Part shown: in pieces, positions 48,416-60,989 of the stretch | How positions within the stretch are numbered: position 1 is the stretch's first letter | Layout: every line of letters begins with the position of its first letter | Assembly: GCF_937616625.2 (NCBI RefSeq) | Contig: NC_065574.1 | Span: 1,054,001-1,118,000 of the forward strand | DNA: 64,000 nucleotides | Source of the DNA: Mercurialis annua | Taxonomy: Eukaryota > Streptophyta > Magnoliopsida > Malpighiales > Euphorbiaceae | Direction of reading: 5' to 3' | Position numbers and translations under genes: made by a program | Notes under the pieces: generated by a model | Database searches by the model: none | Told to the model about the DNA's origin: nothing | The model's input: the letters and a program-made list of their open reading frames with translations, nothing else

Positions 48416-51400
48416 ATGCCGGAGGAAGAGTTGGTAGAGCTGAAGTTTAGATTGTATGATGGATCGGATATTGGACCGTTTAGGTATTCGCCTGCGTCTA
48501 CGGTGGCTATGCTTAAGGAAAGAATTGTCACTGAATGGCCTAAAGGTTAGCAGTTTTTTTAACTGTTTTGGTATTTCATTTGTCTATACTTTGTCGTAAA
48601 TTTTATTTACAGTACTTTCTTCCATTGATTTTGCATTTTTTTGTTGTAGTAGTGATGTGTATTTTTTAACATGAATGATTAGAAGTGTCCTAAAAGTAAT
48701 TCTTAATGCATAAATTTTTTTTTTTGGTCAAAGCACCAAAAAAGAGAATTTCATTACTTGAAAAAGCTGAAACAACAAAACACAGGGGCATACCCCTGAA
48801 AACCAGCTAAAACAAGAGAGACCAACTAATCACTCAAGCAAAACAACTTAACAGCTAGAGGAGAGCTACATACTCTTGATAAATAATGAGTCTGTAACCA
48901 TATCCTTGTTATTCATCATGAACTAATTACAAAGATCATGCTAGTTTATATACTAGCTATGCAAGACTGATGCAAACTAACAGAATGAGTCTGTTATACA
49001 AACAGAAAAAATAAACAAAGCATAAGTATGCAAACATGCATTGTGTGTGACTAAACCAAAATAAATATCCAAAAGACAAGACCATGAAAGTAAAACTAAG
49101 CCTCAGCATTATCAACAACAATATCTTCAGCGAGCATGATCTTCATGAGTCACTTGAGTAGGCGGATTGACTTGATCATCAAGTAGAGTAGTTTGAGCAG
49201 TATGTTTGGTCACTTGTGCTTCATGAGTGATAAGCTCTGTTAAAGGATAACAGAAAGTCTTTGTAAAATGATTGCCACGGTGTTTGGAAGCTTCCTGGAT
49301 GGTATCTCTAGCTTCTTGCTCTATACTTAATCATACTGTGCCCTTTGTAGATTTTGCATTCTCACCTAGATGATTGAGATTAATAGTTAATCTTGTGGAT
49401 AGTCTTATGAACATAAGCTCTTCTTGCTTCAGTTGACGTAGGTGTAAAAAAAATCACGTAACCTTAGGCTTGACTGGGGAAATTACACCACAATGTTAAA
49501 TAGGCATCTAGCTTGTGTTTTGACATCGGCATTCAAGCTATTATAGGTTTGTATTTGTACAGGGACACCATGTGCGTGGAATATATTTTTATTATTCCTA
49601 AGCAACTAATTCTTTAAATTAGTTTAACCATTCATCTTGTTTAATAACCTTGTTTTTGTTATGTAATTCCTCTTTTTTATGTTTCCTAATTTCTACTCAC
49701 TGTCATCATTACCGTTGTTCTTTGCCTTTTCCTGTCCTTTTGGCTCTCAAAGTCTATGCAATTGCTGATCAGCTGAAACTTGGTAGAAATTGTTTTGGGG
49801 TCTATAAATGTTTGATTTTGAGAGTCTGCCATTTACATGGTAAATAGTGAAGTTAAATTGTTCTTGTGAAAATCTTTTTGCTTCAAATTTTACATTTTTG
49901 TGCACATCATACACAACAAACTTTTTGATGGTCCCTTCAAGAAATCACAACCATTTCTCTCATCCATATAGTAGACTTTCGAAGAAATAGCTGATAGAAA
50001 CATTTTTCTGTGGTCATCATTCCTTGGCCATGTTTTCCTTGTACTTTTTTATCCTTATCCATAAGTACTGTGCTTCCCCACCAAATTAGTCTGGCTCTGG
50101 TCCTGGCCCACTAGAAGTATACATCAGAAGTTTCCATGCTGAATTATCTTTACAGTTTTCTTGACACAGACCTTTGCTCATACTTGCTATCAATTTGAAA
50201 TCCTAACCTTTCTAGCATTAGCATTGCTTGTTGAGAATAAATTGGTACACAGTAGGCTGGCAACTGTTGTATGAAGTTTCATGTTAACCAATTATTTGGA
50301 TTATTAGAACCACATGAAACCAGATGGCAAAAAAATTGAACACCATGAGATGAACATAGTTCAGAATTAACTTCCCCCTTTGATAATTGGTCAAAACTCT
50401 AACTGAGAGTTATCACCCAAAAAAGTACAATTAAATATAACAAATTCATATGAGGACACAGAATGATCTTGATATTCTCCAATTTTTGGTTTTTCCTTTT
50501 TCTTTTCCTCAAGTATTAGGACAAGTATTATAGGAGACATTTTGCAATTTGGACTCCGTGTGAGTTGTGACTAATCCATATTAACCAAGAACAGAAATTG
50601 TATTGCTTTTACCCTTTTTCGATTCTTGCCATCATTAAATTTTATGAGTTTGTTTTTTCTTTTGGGGATTAGATATATTTTTATTTGGATGTGAACTTTG
50701 TTATCCCGATCCTCATTAAAGTAATGTTGGAACAATTAAGATTATTCTGTGTCCTCATATGAATTTGTTATATTTAGTTGTACTTTTTTGGGTTATAACT
50801 CTCTGTTAGAGTTTTGACCAATTATCAAAGGGGGAAGTTAATTCTGAACAATGTTCATCTCGTGGTGTTTAATTTCATGTGGTTATTTCTAGATCAATTA
50901 TAGGCATAGAACTTCTTTTCAATATCTATGCTCTCAACTATTCAATCTACAATGTTGCTCCTTTTCTACTTGAACAAATGTTTTGCAAATAAATTACTCT
51001 TTCTCACGAAATTATGGTTTTATTCCTGATTGAGAGTTAAAGCAAGAGGAGGTCTTTGGAACTCTCTTGAGACTAATGTCGCTCTAGTGGGCAAGACCCT
51101 CACATCAGGAGAACATGAGAGGCATATCAGATTGGATTCCTTGCAGTTTTACTGATCCCATGGGTTTGTAGAAAGGTGAGGGAACTTGCACTCGCAAAGT
51201 TATACCAATTTTTGTCCTGAAAATACGCCCATCACAAGACCTAGTGAATGCCAATGTTTGGCATCTTCCTCATATTCAGCCATCCAAAACTTGGCATCTG
51301 TCTCATATTCAGTTTGTGCATGATTGAAATTGAACTTTGTCTTGTATTGAATCCCTAGGTAATCATACAAGACCTATCTTTCTGATTAATAGTCTTTATG

Positions 51401-52412
51401 ATGATGATTCATTGGATTTAATTTGCCTTCTCAAGATGAAGGCTAAATATTGCTGAGGTCAGTTAGCAACAATTACTATGAATTCTTCTCCCCATGCTCA
51501 AGTTTCTCCCTGTTATTTAGAATTAAAAATAAGGTAAAACTTTTATCTCTAAAAAATAGCTGAGCATTCAAAAGGGTTTTACACAAAACTATAAAAGTGT
51601 ATTAGTGTATTGAAAGAGTCCTCTCTTTCGACTCTGTTTGCTTGTTTAGCTTAGGATGTTCTGGATTTTGGATATTCCTTCAAGTCAAGTGTTGTTGGGT
51701 TCTCTCCCATAATTGATATGTTATTGGTGAAGGTTTGATTTTCTTGCGTAGATTCGTCTTTTTTCATTTTTTTAGCTTTTAGAGAGATGGTCACATTTTT
51801 AGGCTTGTAGCAAACTCTATAATTTGTATTTGATTCTGAATTTTATGTATTAACATGAAGTCACATTTTTGCAGATAAGAAAATAGCACCCAAGGCAGCA
51901 AATGACATCAAAATTATAAATGCGGGGAAAATTTTAGAAAACAACAAGACTGTTAGCCAGTGTAAGGCTCCTTTTGGGGATCTTCCAAAAGGTGTTATCA
52001 CTATGCATGTTGTTGTTCAGCCATCTATAGTGAAGGCAAAAACAGGTATTATTTTTTATATGCTTATCTAACCCTATTAATAAGGAACGTCGTTTTAATA
52101 GGCTTTTATTTTCACTTTCTGGCATTGATATCTCTAGTATGAATTTGAGTTCTTTTCCAATTTTTTGTTCTTATCAATCTGCATTGATTAGAAATAACAA
52201 AAAGGAATTGCCAATAGCCTTTATTTCAATATAACTCCCCTCCTGTCTTGGAACCGGAACATCCGGCAAAAAGTAGAATATATGCTTTAATATCCAGAAA
52301 AAAGTAGAAAATATGCTTTCTATTCAGTGATAGGACTTGTTTTATTGTTGAAACAGAGAAAAAAGTTGACGATCCCCCTCGAAGAAATTTCTGTGCATGC
52401 TCTATACTGTAA
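48416..52412 (+). CDS. MUB: Membrane-anchored ubiquitin-fold protein (MUB)
   Basis: Three exons, 48416-48545, 51875-52045 and 52357-52412, encode 118 residues starting MPEEELVELKFRLYDGSDIG. Residues 6-105 form a ubiquitin-like fold (VELKFRLYDGSDIGPFRYSP, TVAMLKERIVTEWPK, DIKIINAGKILENNKTVSQC, GVITMHVVVQP). There is no C-terminal diglycine. Instead the protein ends FCACSIL, where CSIL (115-118) is a CaaX box whose Leu favours geranylgeranylation and C113 is a likely palmitoylation site. MUBs sit on the plasma membrane and recruit group VI ubiquitin-conjugating enzymes. Length fits the family (about 115-120). Intron 1 is 3.3 kb and contains a LINE-like tail and a long inverted repeat. Confidence 0.96.
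48712..48860 (-). repeat. Probable non-LTR retrotransposon 3' tail
   Basis: On the minus strand GGGGTATGCCCCTGTGTTTT is followed by TTTCAAGTAATGAAATTCTC, TTTTTTGGTGCTTTGACC and then a run of A. A pattern of this kind is typical of plant LINE 3' ends. Upstream on that strand (49085-49330) is non-AT-rich sequence that may be more of the element, but no reverse transcriptase or RNase H could be read. Confidence 0.4.
50339..50870. repeat. Inverted repeat with ~132-base arms inside the MUB intron
   Basis: The left arm 50339-50470 and right arm 50738-50870 are reverse complements with only a few mismatches (for example GTTCAGAATTAACTTCCCCC on the left equals the complement of GGGGGAAGTTAATTCTGAAC on the right). 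The spacer is about 267 bases with no coding content. The arms do not start with any common MITE terminus. Because the intron is transcribed, the pre-mRNA could form a 130-bp hairpin. Confidence 0.85.
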
Positions 52413-53125
52413 AAGAACAAGGTCTCCAATCAGGTTATTGTGCACAGGTTTCCTTGATGCTGTTAGGATCTCATGGCCACGGAAATTGGCATCTGCTGGA
52501 CAAGACTATAATGGTGTAAAAGACGCCATCCCGGGGTGTGGTGTGTTAGTTGGAGGGAAATCTTGTGTAACAATATGCTGGTAATTCTGTATTTTCTGTT
52601 CTATAAAATGCGTGTTCCTGTATTTTCTATACCTTATACAACATGAAATACTTGTCTGTGAAACATATTTTATCTAATTTCCAACATAAATTTTAGCCCC
52701 ATCTACCAATCCTTTATGTGTTTCGTCTTCTATAGATTTCGTGAAATATGAACACGGTTGTTTTATCAGGAAAACCCCTTTCTGTTGAAGCTTTATCTGT
52801 TTAATCGAATGTTAAGGCAATTGTAACTGTTGCCAGAATACAAATTTAACAACATGATAGGCTCTACATAACAGTAGCCTGTGCTGTACGTTTGATCTGA
52901 AAAAGAATTGTAGAGTTCTTTATAAAAGCTGATGTGAAACGACATATCATTTTTCTACCTGGAAGCAACAGACATGTTTCACTAACTAAATAATATTTTA
53001 AAAAGAAAGAAAATTGAATAAACAAACAAAAGAAGCCTTAAAGAATATGATCATCACATACAAGTAAATTTTTTAAAAAAGGGAAATTAGAAGATAATAA
53101 TAATAATTATCATTATGGTCTTCGA
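52413..53125. other. Convergent intergenic region, MUB and GRAS 3' ends
   Basis: The two genes point at each other here. The stretch should contain both 3' UTRs and poly(A) sites. No gene or repeat was recognised. Confidence 0.6.
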
Positions 53126-55908
53126 TCAGCATCGCCATGCAGAAGCTGCGAGAATTGCTCTATCTTGCCACCCTAAAAGCAAGCAACCTTTATCTTCTGT
53201 CAATCTATACCCATCACAAGAGTATAAGCCTAACAATATCTTAGATTGAGTCACTGCATTTGCACTTAATGGTACTCCTCTAAATCCTTTTCCTTCCATT
53301 ATCTTTCTCCATTTCTCCAACCTTTCATGCCTCTCTATTCTCTCCGCCCCTTCACATGCTACTATATTCTTTATCTCCGGAGCAAAAATATACTGCTCCA
53401 CTTTCGCCCTCTGTGCAGAATCCGGCGGAAATGTTGCATCTAATGAATCAAATATTGCTGAATAGTAGTGCAATGCCTCGAGAAATCTACCCAGGAAGTA
53501 TGGTCCATTGTGGCTAGCTTCTTTCTCGACTAGTGTTACTATGTTCGGTGCTTGGTCACGAATCATGGCTAAAAGATTCGGTAGACAGTTTCCAGGGACA
53601 CTATGGAGACGGTTAACGGAGTTTACAGCAAGAGCTTCACCGACCCTTCTGTTGAACATATGGGGTTTCAGGTCTTCGAGTTCTTCAGCTACTGGATGAA
53701 ACTCGAATGGGACATGAAGAGAATGAGCAAGCTCTGTCAAGCACCGTCCGGTTTCTCTTACAGTTTCTATGCAGGATCCTACTCCTGTTATCCTGAGAAA
53801 CGGAGCTCCCCCAGGTCTAGCAGCTAGGGCTTGCATGAAAGCTGGCCATTGATACCCTTGGAGAATGTCTAGGTCAATAACATGAACACGTTCCTCTGCT
53901 TCAAAGGCCTCGAAAATTGCTTGATTAGCAGTGAAGTGAGCAAATTTTATGTATGGGCAAGCTTGATATACAATTTGGTATATTTTCAGGATTTCCATAG
54001 AGTTTGGTGGGTATGGAGAGAAAGATTTTGGACTAGTGGTGGAGGAACTAGGATTTGTGCTAATTGTTGCAGCTAGCCTCGCACTTAGAGCGTCCGTGAA
54101 GCAGGACGCGACTCGCTGCATAGAATCGCCGAGAGGTGTGACCACCCGATTGAGGTGGTGCAGACATTTTCTTGCTAACATGTAGTCCTCTTTGGCTACA
54201 GCTTCAGCACAAGCAAGAAGGAGGTGAACTAGTTGAAGTCCACTGTCTTGCTCCTGTTTAAACATTTATCAACTTAAGCTTATACTTGAAACTGAACTAT
54301 GTCAGAATTAAAAGAAAGGAAAAAAAATAGCACATTTAATATGTAATGAAAGAGAGATGTATTCCTATGATCTGAGTAACTAAAAACGTAGAATAGATAC
54401 AATCAGTAGAACCTGTAGTTTTGAAAGTTACCACAGATAAATACGTACTTCTGTGATACCTAAATTTTTCCACTTATTTCGAACCAATAAATAATTTTGA
54501 TTTATTATCATTTTAGTACTTATTACGTATTAATTTTAATTTTAAGTGATTTTTTTATCAAATTAAACTGACATGAAAAACTGAGCTAAATCTTATTGAA
54601 ATATATAATCACACCAACTGTCATATGCTAGAGATCATTTCAGTAATATGACAATATAGTAATTCATGTGACAATATATTTTTTGAAAAATATGTTTAGC
54701 TCGTTATAACGCCAACTTAATTTGATTGAAAATACTACTATCTCCGTCTTATAAATATAGAAAAAATAGTCATTTTTCTTGTCAAATATAGAAAAATGGT
54801 CACTTTTATGTTAATTTAAAATAATAATTATCAAATTACCTTCATAAATCATAATAGCATTAAACATAATAACTTTATAATAATTTATTTTTTAGAAATT
54901 AAATGGTTACTGTAGAAATATTTGAATAAATGAACTATAATTAGTGAGTTACTTTTGTAAAAGTGTAATTTTTTTCTATCTTAATGAGACGAAGTTGAGG
55001 TACCAATTTGAAACATATCCCAAAATTTAGGAACCAGAAAGTTTTCCAGAGAGTCATACCTGCTCAGAACCAATAGGGAGAGGTGCCATCAAGCTGTGGT
55101 TCAGTCCATGCTGTTGCTGCTGCTGTTCAGTAGGCGACGGCGTCGATGACGGTGGTGGAGGAGTGGTTGACGGTGGCGGCAGCTGTTGATTCTCGAGTTG
55201 AAAATGCTGTGACAGCGGCGGTGCATTTCTCAGAGACTCCATATGAAATATATGATCGCTGTCTCGTGCAAGAACTTGAGAGCCAGCCGACGACGTTTCA
55301 CTCATCGCCGATCCACCAAACCTCGACGAGTTCGGCATACTCAAGCAATCCAACAATGGAGGATCCGTTATTTGCATGTCAAACAGCTGAGACGATGACG
55401 AAGAGTTTCCGGTGACCGAAGAAAATCTAGTGGGCTGATAAATACTACCACCACCTCCGACGCCGGCGAGTCCATGATCCCGATAATCATCCAAGAAATC
55501 TTCAATACCAGGCAAAGAAGACAAACTCTCAATCTGCATGTACTGATTATTATTCGGAGAGTTAAAAACCCTATGCAGCGGACTCTGCCCTTTCCCTTTA
55601 TGAACACTGCTAAACTGACGTGGAGGAGAAGCAACCGGTGAAGGGAAGTTTCTGACGGGAGATAACACCATGAAATCGGAATCCAAGTGATCGGAGAAAA
55701 ATGTTTCCCACATGGAATTATTATCCGGTGACTGCACTTCAACATCTGCGTCCAACTCGAATTTCACAGCTGGGAAGCTCAGGCTTGGTGGGGTTAGGTT
55801 AATATGTTCAAAATCAGAAGATAATGAAGTTTTCTTGGATTCAAAAGGTGTTGATGTTTCAGTAATGGTGCATGACGATGAACTAATCTCATTCTTGATT
55901 GATCCCAT
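53126..55908 (-). CDS. GRAS-family transcription regulator, RAM1-like
   Basis: Two exons, 55908-55060 and 54253-53126 (phase 0 intron), encode 658 residues. The N-terminal 283 residues are low-complexity, Ser/Pro/Asn-rich with a short poly-Gln (262-266) and polyproline, as in many GRAS regulators. The C-terminal GRAS domain is complete: leucine heptad I ([16 protein letters not shown]), VHIID as VHVID (406-410), heptad II, PFYRE region ([20 protein letters not shown]) and SAW (SAWRC, last residues). There is no DELLA or TVHYNP motif, so it is not a gibberellin DELLA despite possible automatic naming. The [20 protein letters not shown] ending resembles what I remember of RAM1, a regulator of arbuscular mycorrhiza absent from Arabidopsis; this subgroup call is tentative. 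Start chosen at the first in-frame ATG (55908); the frame stays open a little further 5' without another ATG. Confidence 0.9.
54735..55000. repeat. Stowaway-like MITE in the GRAS intron
   Basis: 266 bases flanked by TA; left CTACTATCTCCGTCTTATAA, right (reverse complement) CCTCAACTTCGTCTCATTAA, then AGATAG/ATATAG. AT-rich, non-coding, with internal CATTTTTCT/AGAAAAATG complementarity. Confidence 0.65.
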
Positions 55909-55984
55909 AGTTTCAGAACTTTTTTCTTTCAGAAGAAAACTAGACAAAGTGGTGCAAGTTTTTTCTTTAGTAATGATGATGAGT

Positions 55985-56455
55985 AGGGGTATGCATTGGT
56001 CGGTTTAGTCTAGAATCGGTCTAATTCCACCCAAAGTTTGTGAAATATTCAAACCGAACCAAACTGGACTATAAGTTTAAACTGACATGAAATTAAATCG
56101 AATTATTTGATGAGTTTGGTTTGGTAAAAAAATTGGTTATTAATTTGTTTGTACATTTAACATTAAAAAATTATTACCTAAAAAAAGTTCAAATATAATT
56201 AGTATCATATATATATGAAAAAACGATTCATATTTTTTTTAATAATTATCAATGAACATATAATTATATTAATTTTTTTAATTATTTCCTTGGTTTTTTG
56301 ATTATTTTGGTTCAAAAATTATTCAAATCAAACATTTATAAGAATAGGAATTGAATCAAACCATATTTTTGTAATAACATAACATTTTTTACCACTTCGA
56401 TTTAGTTCACTTCGATTTTTTGGGCCAGTTCGGTTTTTGGTTCGATATTTAGAAG
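55985..56455. repeat. GGTTCGGTT-rich element upstream of the GRAS gene
   Basis: Starts AGGGGTATGCATTGGTCGGT (a common plant MITE end is AGGGGTGTGCA) and contains AACCGAACCAAAC near one end and CAGTTCGGTTTTTGGTTCGA near the other, in opposite orientation. It covers the probable promoter of the GRAS gene, about 80 bases from the start codon. Confidence 0.45.
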
Positions 56456-56459
56456 TTGG

Positions 56460-57866
56460 AGATTTTTTGTTTTTAATTTTAATTTGTAAAATTGTCTTTT
56501 GTACAGTTTGTATCTGAAAAAGAAATAGAAAGAGACAAGATGAAAATCTAATATCATTTGATTGGATTTTTGTGTTTAAACAGCCTACAATTTATCAACT
56601 TCACAAAGTTGATAATCAAAGTTTAGCAGTTTCCTAGAGGATTAATTTTGTCATATTGGGTAACCTCAGTTTGCAACTCTACTAAGTGACAATTAATTGG
56701 CAGGGCCCCACTTTTTTTTGGGCCGGCCCACTTGATAACAAGGAAACTTGCAATCACTGTATGTACTGCTTTGAGTTGGAAAAATTGCAGACAACGCAAA
56801 AATAAATTACTTAAAAAATGGTATTAAGTATTTAAATAATATATTATATCAAATGATAAGACAAAAGTTCAACAATGAACAAAAAGTTTTGAAAAGGACT
56901 TGGAGAATTCTATATATGAAGATAATGGATCAAAATTGTCAATTTCATATTAACAAAAAGGCTCTCAAATTTTGTCAAATTGTTAATTAATTAATAAATT
57001 TAAATAATTAAATGAAGTTTTAATTTAATTAAGTTTATATATTTTCATACACAAATACTTTATCTTGTGTTATATTAAATAATTAAATATAATGATTAAA
57101 ACTCTAAATTAATTATTAATATATATATATCAAATAATTACCAGTAAAACTTACATATGTAGCTAAACTTTTCAAGTGTACTCTTAAATTCTCGGTTTCG
57201 AGTCTCATCACACTAATTTAGCATGCTTTAACTTCATATCTATCTTATATATTCTAACAATTAACTTATGAAAAAAAAAATTATCGAATAATTAAAGTTT
57301 TAAAAATTAAAATTGTTTTTCTTCTTTCTTTCACCTTTATATATATGTTCATTTACTTGAGCATGCATGCATTGTTGACATTATTTCGAGTTGCATTGTT
57401 GGGTTGGGTGCACATCCTCTCTACAGTGCTAAGATTTTAATCTTTACCATAATCTCCTTTTGTTAAAAATTCAAAATGATATAAGTGGATGGTGCATGTA
57501 ACAAAATAAATTGATGCATTATTTTCATATTGCTAATTATATTAGGTACAATAACAAAAAAAAACCACAAATTATAAACAGGAACTATAATCATTACACA
57601 CGTAAGATGATTATAATTTAATTGGCTAAACAGTAATTGTTCAAGTTTACGTGAAATGGATTAGGTAATACTAATAAAGAAGACAAAAAAGGAGACATAG
57701 GCAAGGTCGTCGGATATGGCGTCGATGGCGCCGCCTAAACCTTGGATTTGTCAAAGGAATGAAGTGTTTGTCCGTTACCTTCTTGTCTCTTAGCCGGCAA
57801 TGCCATTCCTCCCATTACTGTTCATCAACTTTCTGCATTTTAAAAATATCAAGAATATTAATACTA
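56460..57866. other. Intergenic DNA upstream of the GRAS gene
   Basis: AT-rich, no supported gene. At 57700-57830 there is a short GC-richer patch (GTCGTCGGATATGGCGTCGA) of codon-like composition. On the minus strand it reads about 40 codons without stop, but I recognise no family, so it may be an exon relic or nothing. Confidence 0.4.
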
Positions 57867-58005
57867 GTAGCACGGACATTGACACGGAAACACGGGGCAC
57901 TAATTAGACACAGACAAGGAAAAACATTATTTTAAGGTTTCATATGTCAAGTGTTCAAAACGTTTCCGAAATGGAACACGTCGAATGAATGAAGTGTGCG
58001 TGCTA
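57867..58005. repeat. Short inverted-end repeat (family GTAGCACGGACAC)
   Basis: Second copy of the element at 26582-26709: GTAGCACGGACATTGACACG at the left, TTATTTTAAGGTTTCATATG inside, GTTTCCGAAATGGAACACG, and GAAGTGTGCGTGCTA at the right end. Confidence 0.65.
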
Positions 58006-58009
58006 ATAA

Positions 58010-59037
58010 TATTTACGTAATTATATAATTTTTGCATAATTCTACCTATAATTTGATTATTTTATTTAATAATCTGTTGCGGTAGCGTAGCTAGAAAATA
58101 ATATCGGAAAATGATTTGTATGAGAGAATATTCTAATCGATAATTTTTATACCAACTAGGGTCTATTCTAGAATCGATTTTAAATAATCATTTGTGCTTC
58201 CGAATAATTCCGATCAGGGCAGGCCCGTCCATGAGCGGCTCCGGCACTGATATGATGCTGCCTCTTGCCATGGAAACATCTTTATTCTTCAATATTTTGG
58301 ACCGAATACATTTGTCCAAATAGAATGATCTGCATTTTTTGTTTTATTTGTTATCACCAATCTTAATATCATATTGGATCCAAAAACAAAAAATTCTTTT
58401 TTTTCTTGCATGCATATATTATTCCATATTAAGCTTCTAAATCAGGAATGAATTTTGGAATTTCTTTAATGGAAGCGTATCTAATTACTGCCAATATTGT
58501 TCAACAAACTAAAAGATAAATAATTAATATTAGAGAATATATTATATATATTGTTGATTTTGTACAAATTTCATGATTATGATACACGGAACTTTTACAT
58601 CTGAGAGCAAATTTGTCATATATTCCAGCAATTTCCTCTCAGATTTAAGTATAATCCTGCAAGAAAGACAATGAAGTTGTTTTATAATTTCTTTGCAAGG
58701 ATTATAGTTAGTTTGAGTAGTGGCCGAATTAAGAAATGAAAAGGGGTCAAAATTTATGTTTTAAAATAATGGATAAACTGCAGTGAGAACTTAGTCCTAA
58801 TAAATAAAAAAAATTCAAATACATTTTTGAAGTTTCGATTTCGAGTTTCATCGGAGTCAGTGATTTAAGGTCGATTTAAAAAGAAATTAAATCCGATACC
58901 AACTAGGCAACTACTGTCCTTTACTAAATGGAAATGGACAATTCTTACAAGTTGAAATTGGTCTTTTTACAATCTAAGAGGTTTTAAAGATAATTTAAAA
59001 GTTCTTTGATCGCTCGTAACTACTAATGTAATTTAAT
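58010..59037. other. Intergenic DNA
   Basis: No supported gene. A GC-richer piece at 58205-58262 (CAGGGCAGGCCCGTCCATGA) resembles a transposon terminus of the kind starting CAGGGCCGGCCC, but no partner end was found. Confidence 0.4.
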
Positions 59038-59184
59038 TTTTTTTGGAATTACCGGAAATTAGTTAGTACCGGTTTTTTATTTATTTAAATCGATCGGCTA
59101 AACAACAGGCTGCGGAGGGTTGGGGCCGAACCCCCGATCTCACGTACATAGAGCCTTACCAACTAAGTTAAGTGATGAAGTGCA
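59038..59184 (-). repeat. SINE-like retroposon (family B), minus orientation
   Basis: On the minus strand it begins with tRNA-like sequence: CATCACTTAACTTAGTTGGT (A box), then GGGGGTTCGGCCCC (B box), followed by CTCCGCAGCCTGTTGTTTAG and an imperfect A-rich tail. The copy at 43060-43224 is more diverged. Confidence 0.65.
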
Positions 59185-59189
59185 ATTTA

Positions 59190-60989
59190 GGAATATTGAT
59201 CTCTGGGCCATCATACAACAAGTCTAAGGCCCAATAATAAATATAGTCCAAATCTATTGGGCCTTCTGAAAGGAGCAAAATGAAGACATGGTAGAGCAAA
59301 CCATAAAGGACTTTTTGTATAAAAAAATATAATTATTTTTTCTTTTGTCTATTTTCGTAAAATTATTTGCCAACATACATTCATATTATGTTTTTACAAA
59401 AACACGCTTGATTTTTTTTTCCTCTATAGATAGAGACAGGCTTTTGCTAGATTTTAGTAGATCATTGGTAGAATTTCAGTAAATTTTAATAGATTTTAAA
59501 AATATATCTTTCTATTTTTTTCTATAAAAAGTGTATTTTTATATGAAAAAAAACATTGCAAAAAATTCAAAAAAGCGGTAATTTTCCAACCATAAATAAG
59601 AAGTGCGAGTGCCATTCCATTTCAGAGAAAATGCAAGGTAGGTTTGATAAACTATTCTTTAAAAATGTTGTTCTTCAGAGAAACTTAAATGCAACTCTTG
59701 TGAGACCTTTTAATGCTTGCCATTTAAAGCTCACATGAACTCCATGAACAGTCCATATCTACCAAGTAAATACCTCTTATCCTCTTCTTTTTTTCCATTC
59801 CCTTATCTTTAACATTTAAAATATTTTTTGTTCAAATTCAGAAATACTTACATTTCATATATAAACGTATTTATTGACTAATTGTTTCAAACTTGCAATC
59901 TATGATTGCTACAAGGAGGTCTAAATCGAAAACTAATCGCAAGAATCAAACGTCCAACCTCCTTTTTCTTTACGTTAATCAAATTTCATGGTCGATTTTT
60001 CGTTTCCCATTATAAAGTTATATATATAAATTATAGTTCATTTGTTAAATATTTCATGAATTAACAGTTTGGTCAAGTAATTTTTTAATTATGTCAATTG
60101 TATCCAATTGACGAGAAAAAAGATAATACGTATATAAAACAAAATATCACTTAGTCTCTCAACTTAATATTTTCTATAAATTAGTCCTAATTAAAAAAAA
60201 CTAATAATTTTTTTAGAGATTATCTATCCAATTTAATTATAAAGAGTATATTGTTATTAAATTTATATGGTTATTTAAAAATATTATATGATTTTCCTCC
60301 AAATATTGACTAATTATACTAAGTTGCATTTTTTTTTATCAATTACTTCTTTCAGTTTTTTTTTTATTTTCTTATTTGATATAATTGATTTAAAATATGA
60401 AATTGACAAACCCAATTTTGTTTTTAATAATCAGAGAAGGGAAGCGTTTGTTAGAGGATTTGAACTCACAATCTATCAGTTTTCTGCTCAAGACATATAT
60501 TTTTTTGAGTTATAACTCATTAGTTACAAACCCAACTATTATTAAGATATATTTAACAATTTGATTATTGTAATGAATGTAAGAAATCATTTTGCCTAAT
60601 TTTTTTTCTATGATTGAACTCAAATGATTATAATCTTGTTTTGTTACTTGATTGAATATTAACCTCCAAATAAGTGAACCTATAGCATAATTTATCAGCA
60701 ATCAAGCCCAACACAAATAAATTTTATCTCTCTATATTTCCTACAAAAAATCATTTAACTTCACATAATCCAAATAACATTCACATGTTTTTGTACATTT
60801 TGTAAAAGATAAATAAATGAACACTTCTTCTTCAGCCTTGGCTCACACTTGGATCTCCACCAACTCTCATCTCATGCAGCTTATCCACAAAAATAGTAAT
60901 TTCATTCACTAAAATCCAACTCTCTTCATACAAACCACATAAATTACTCAAACTTTATTTTTCTTCTAAAAAAATTAAACTTTGCTGAA
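59190..60989. other. Intergenic DNA and promoter of the Ole e 1-like gene
   Basis: AT-rich without a supported gene. The last 150 bases (CTTCAGCCTTGGCTCACACT onward) are richer in C and A and probably hold the promoter and leader of the downstream gene. No clear TATA box was chosen. Confidence 0.45.

Noticed and set aside
53508..54076. Plus-strand frames opposite the GRAS exon
   Set aside because: Antisense shadows; hydrophobic, Trp-rich translations are typical of reverse-strand reading of a conserved exon.
53126..55908. DELLA gibberellin repressor
   Set aside because: GRAS domain similarity alone could suggest it, but the N-terminus has neither DELLA nor TVHYNP motifs.
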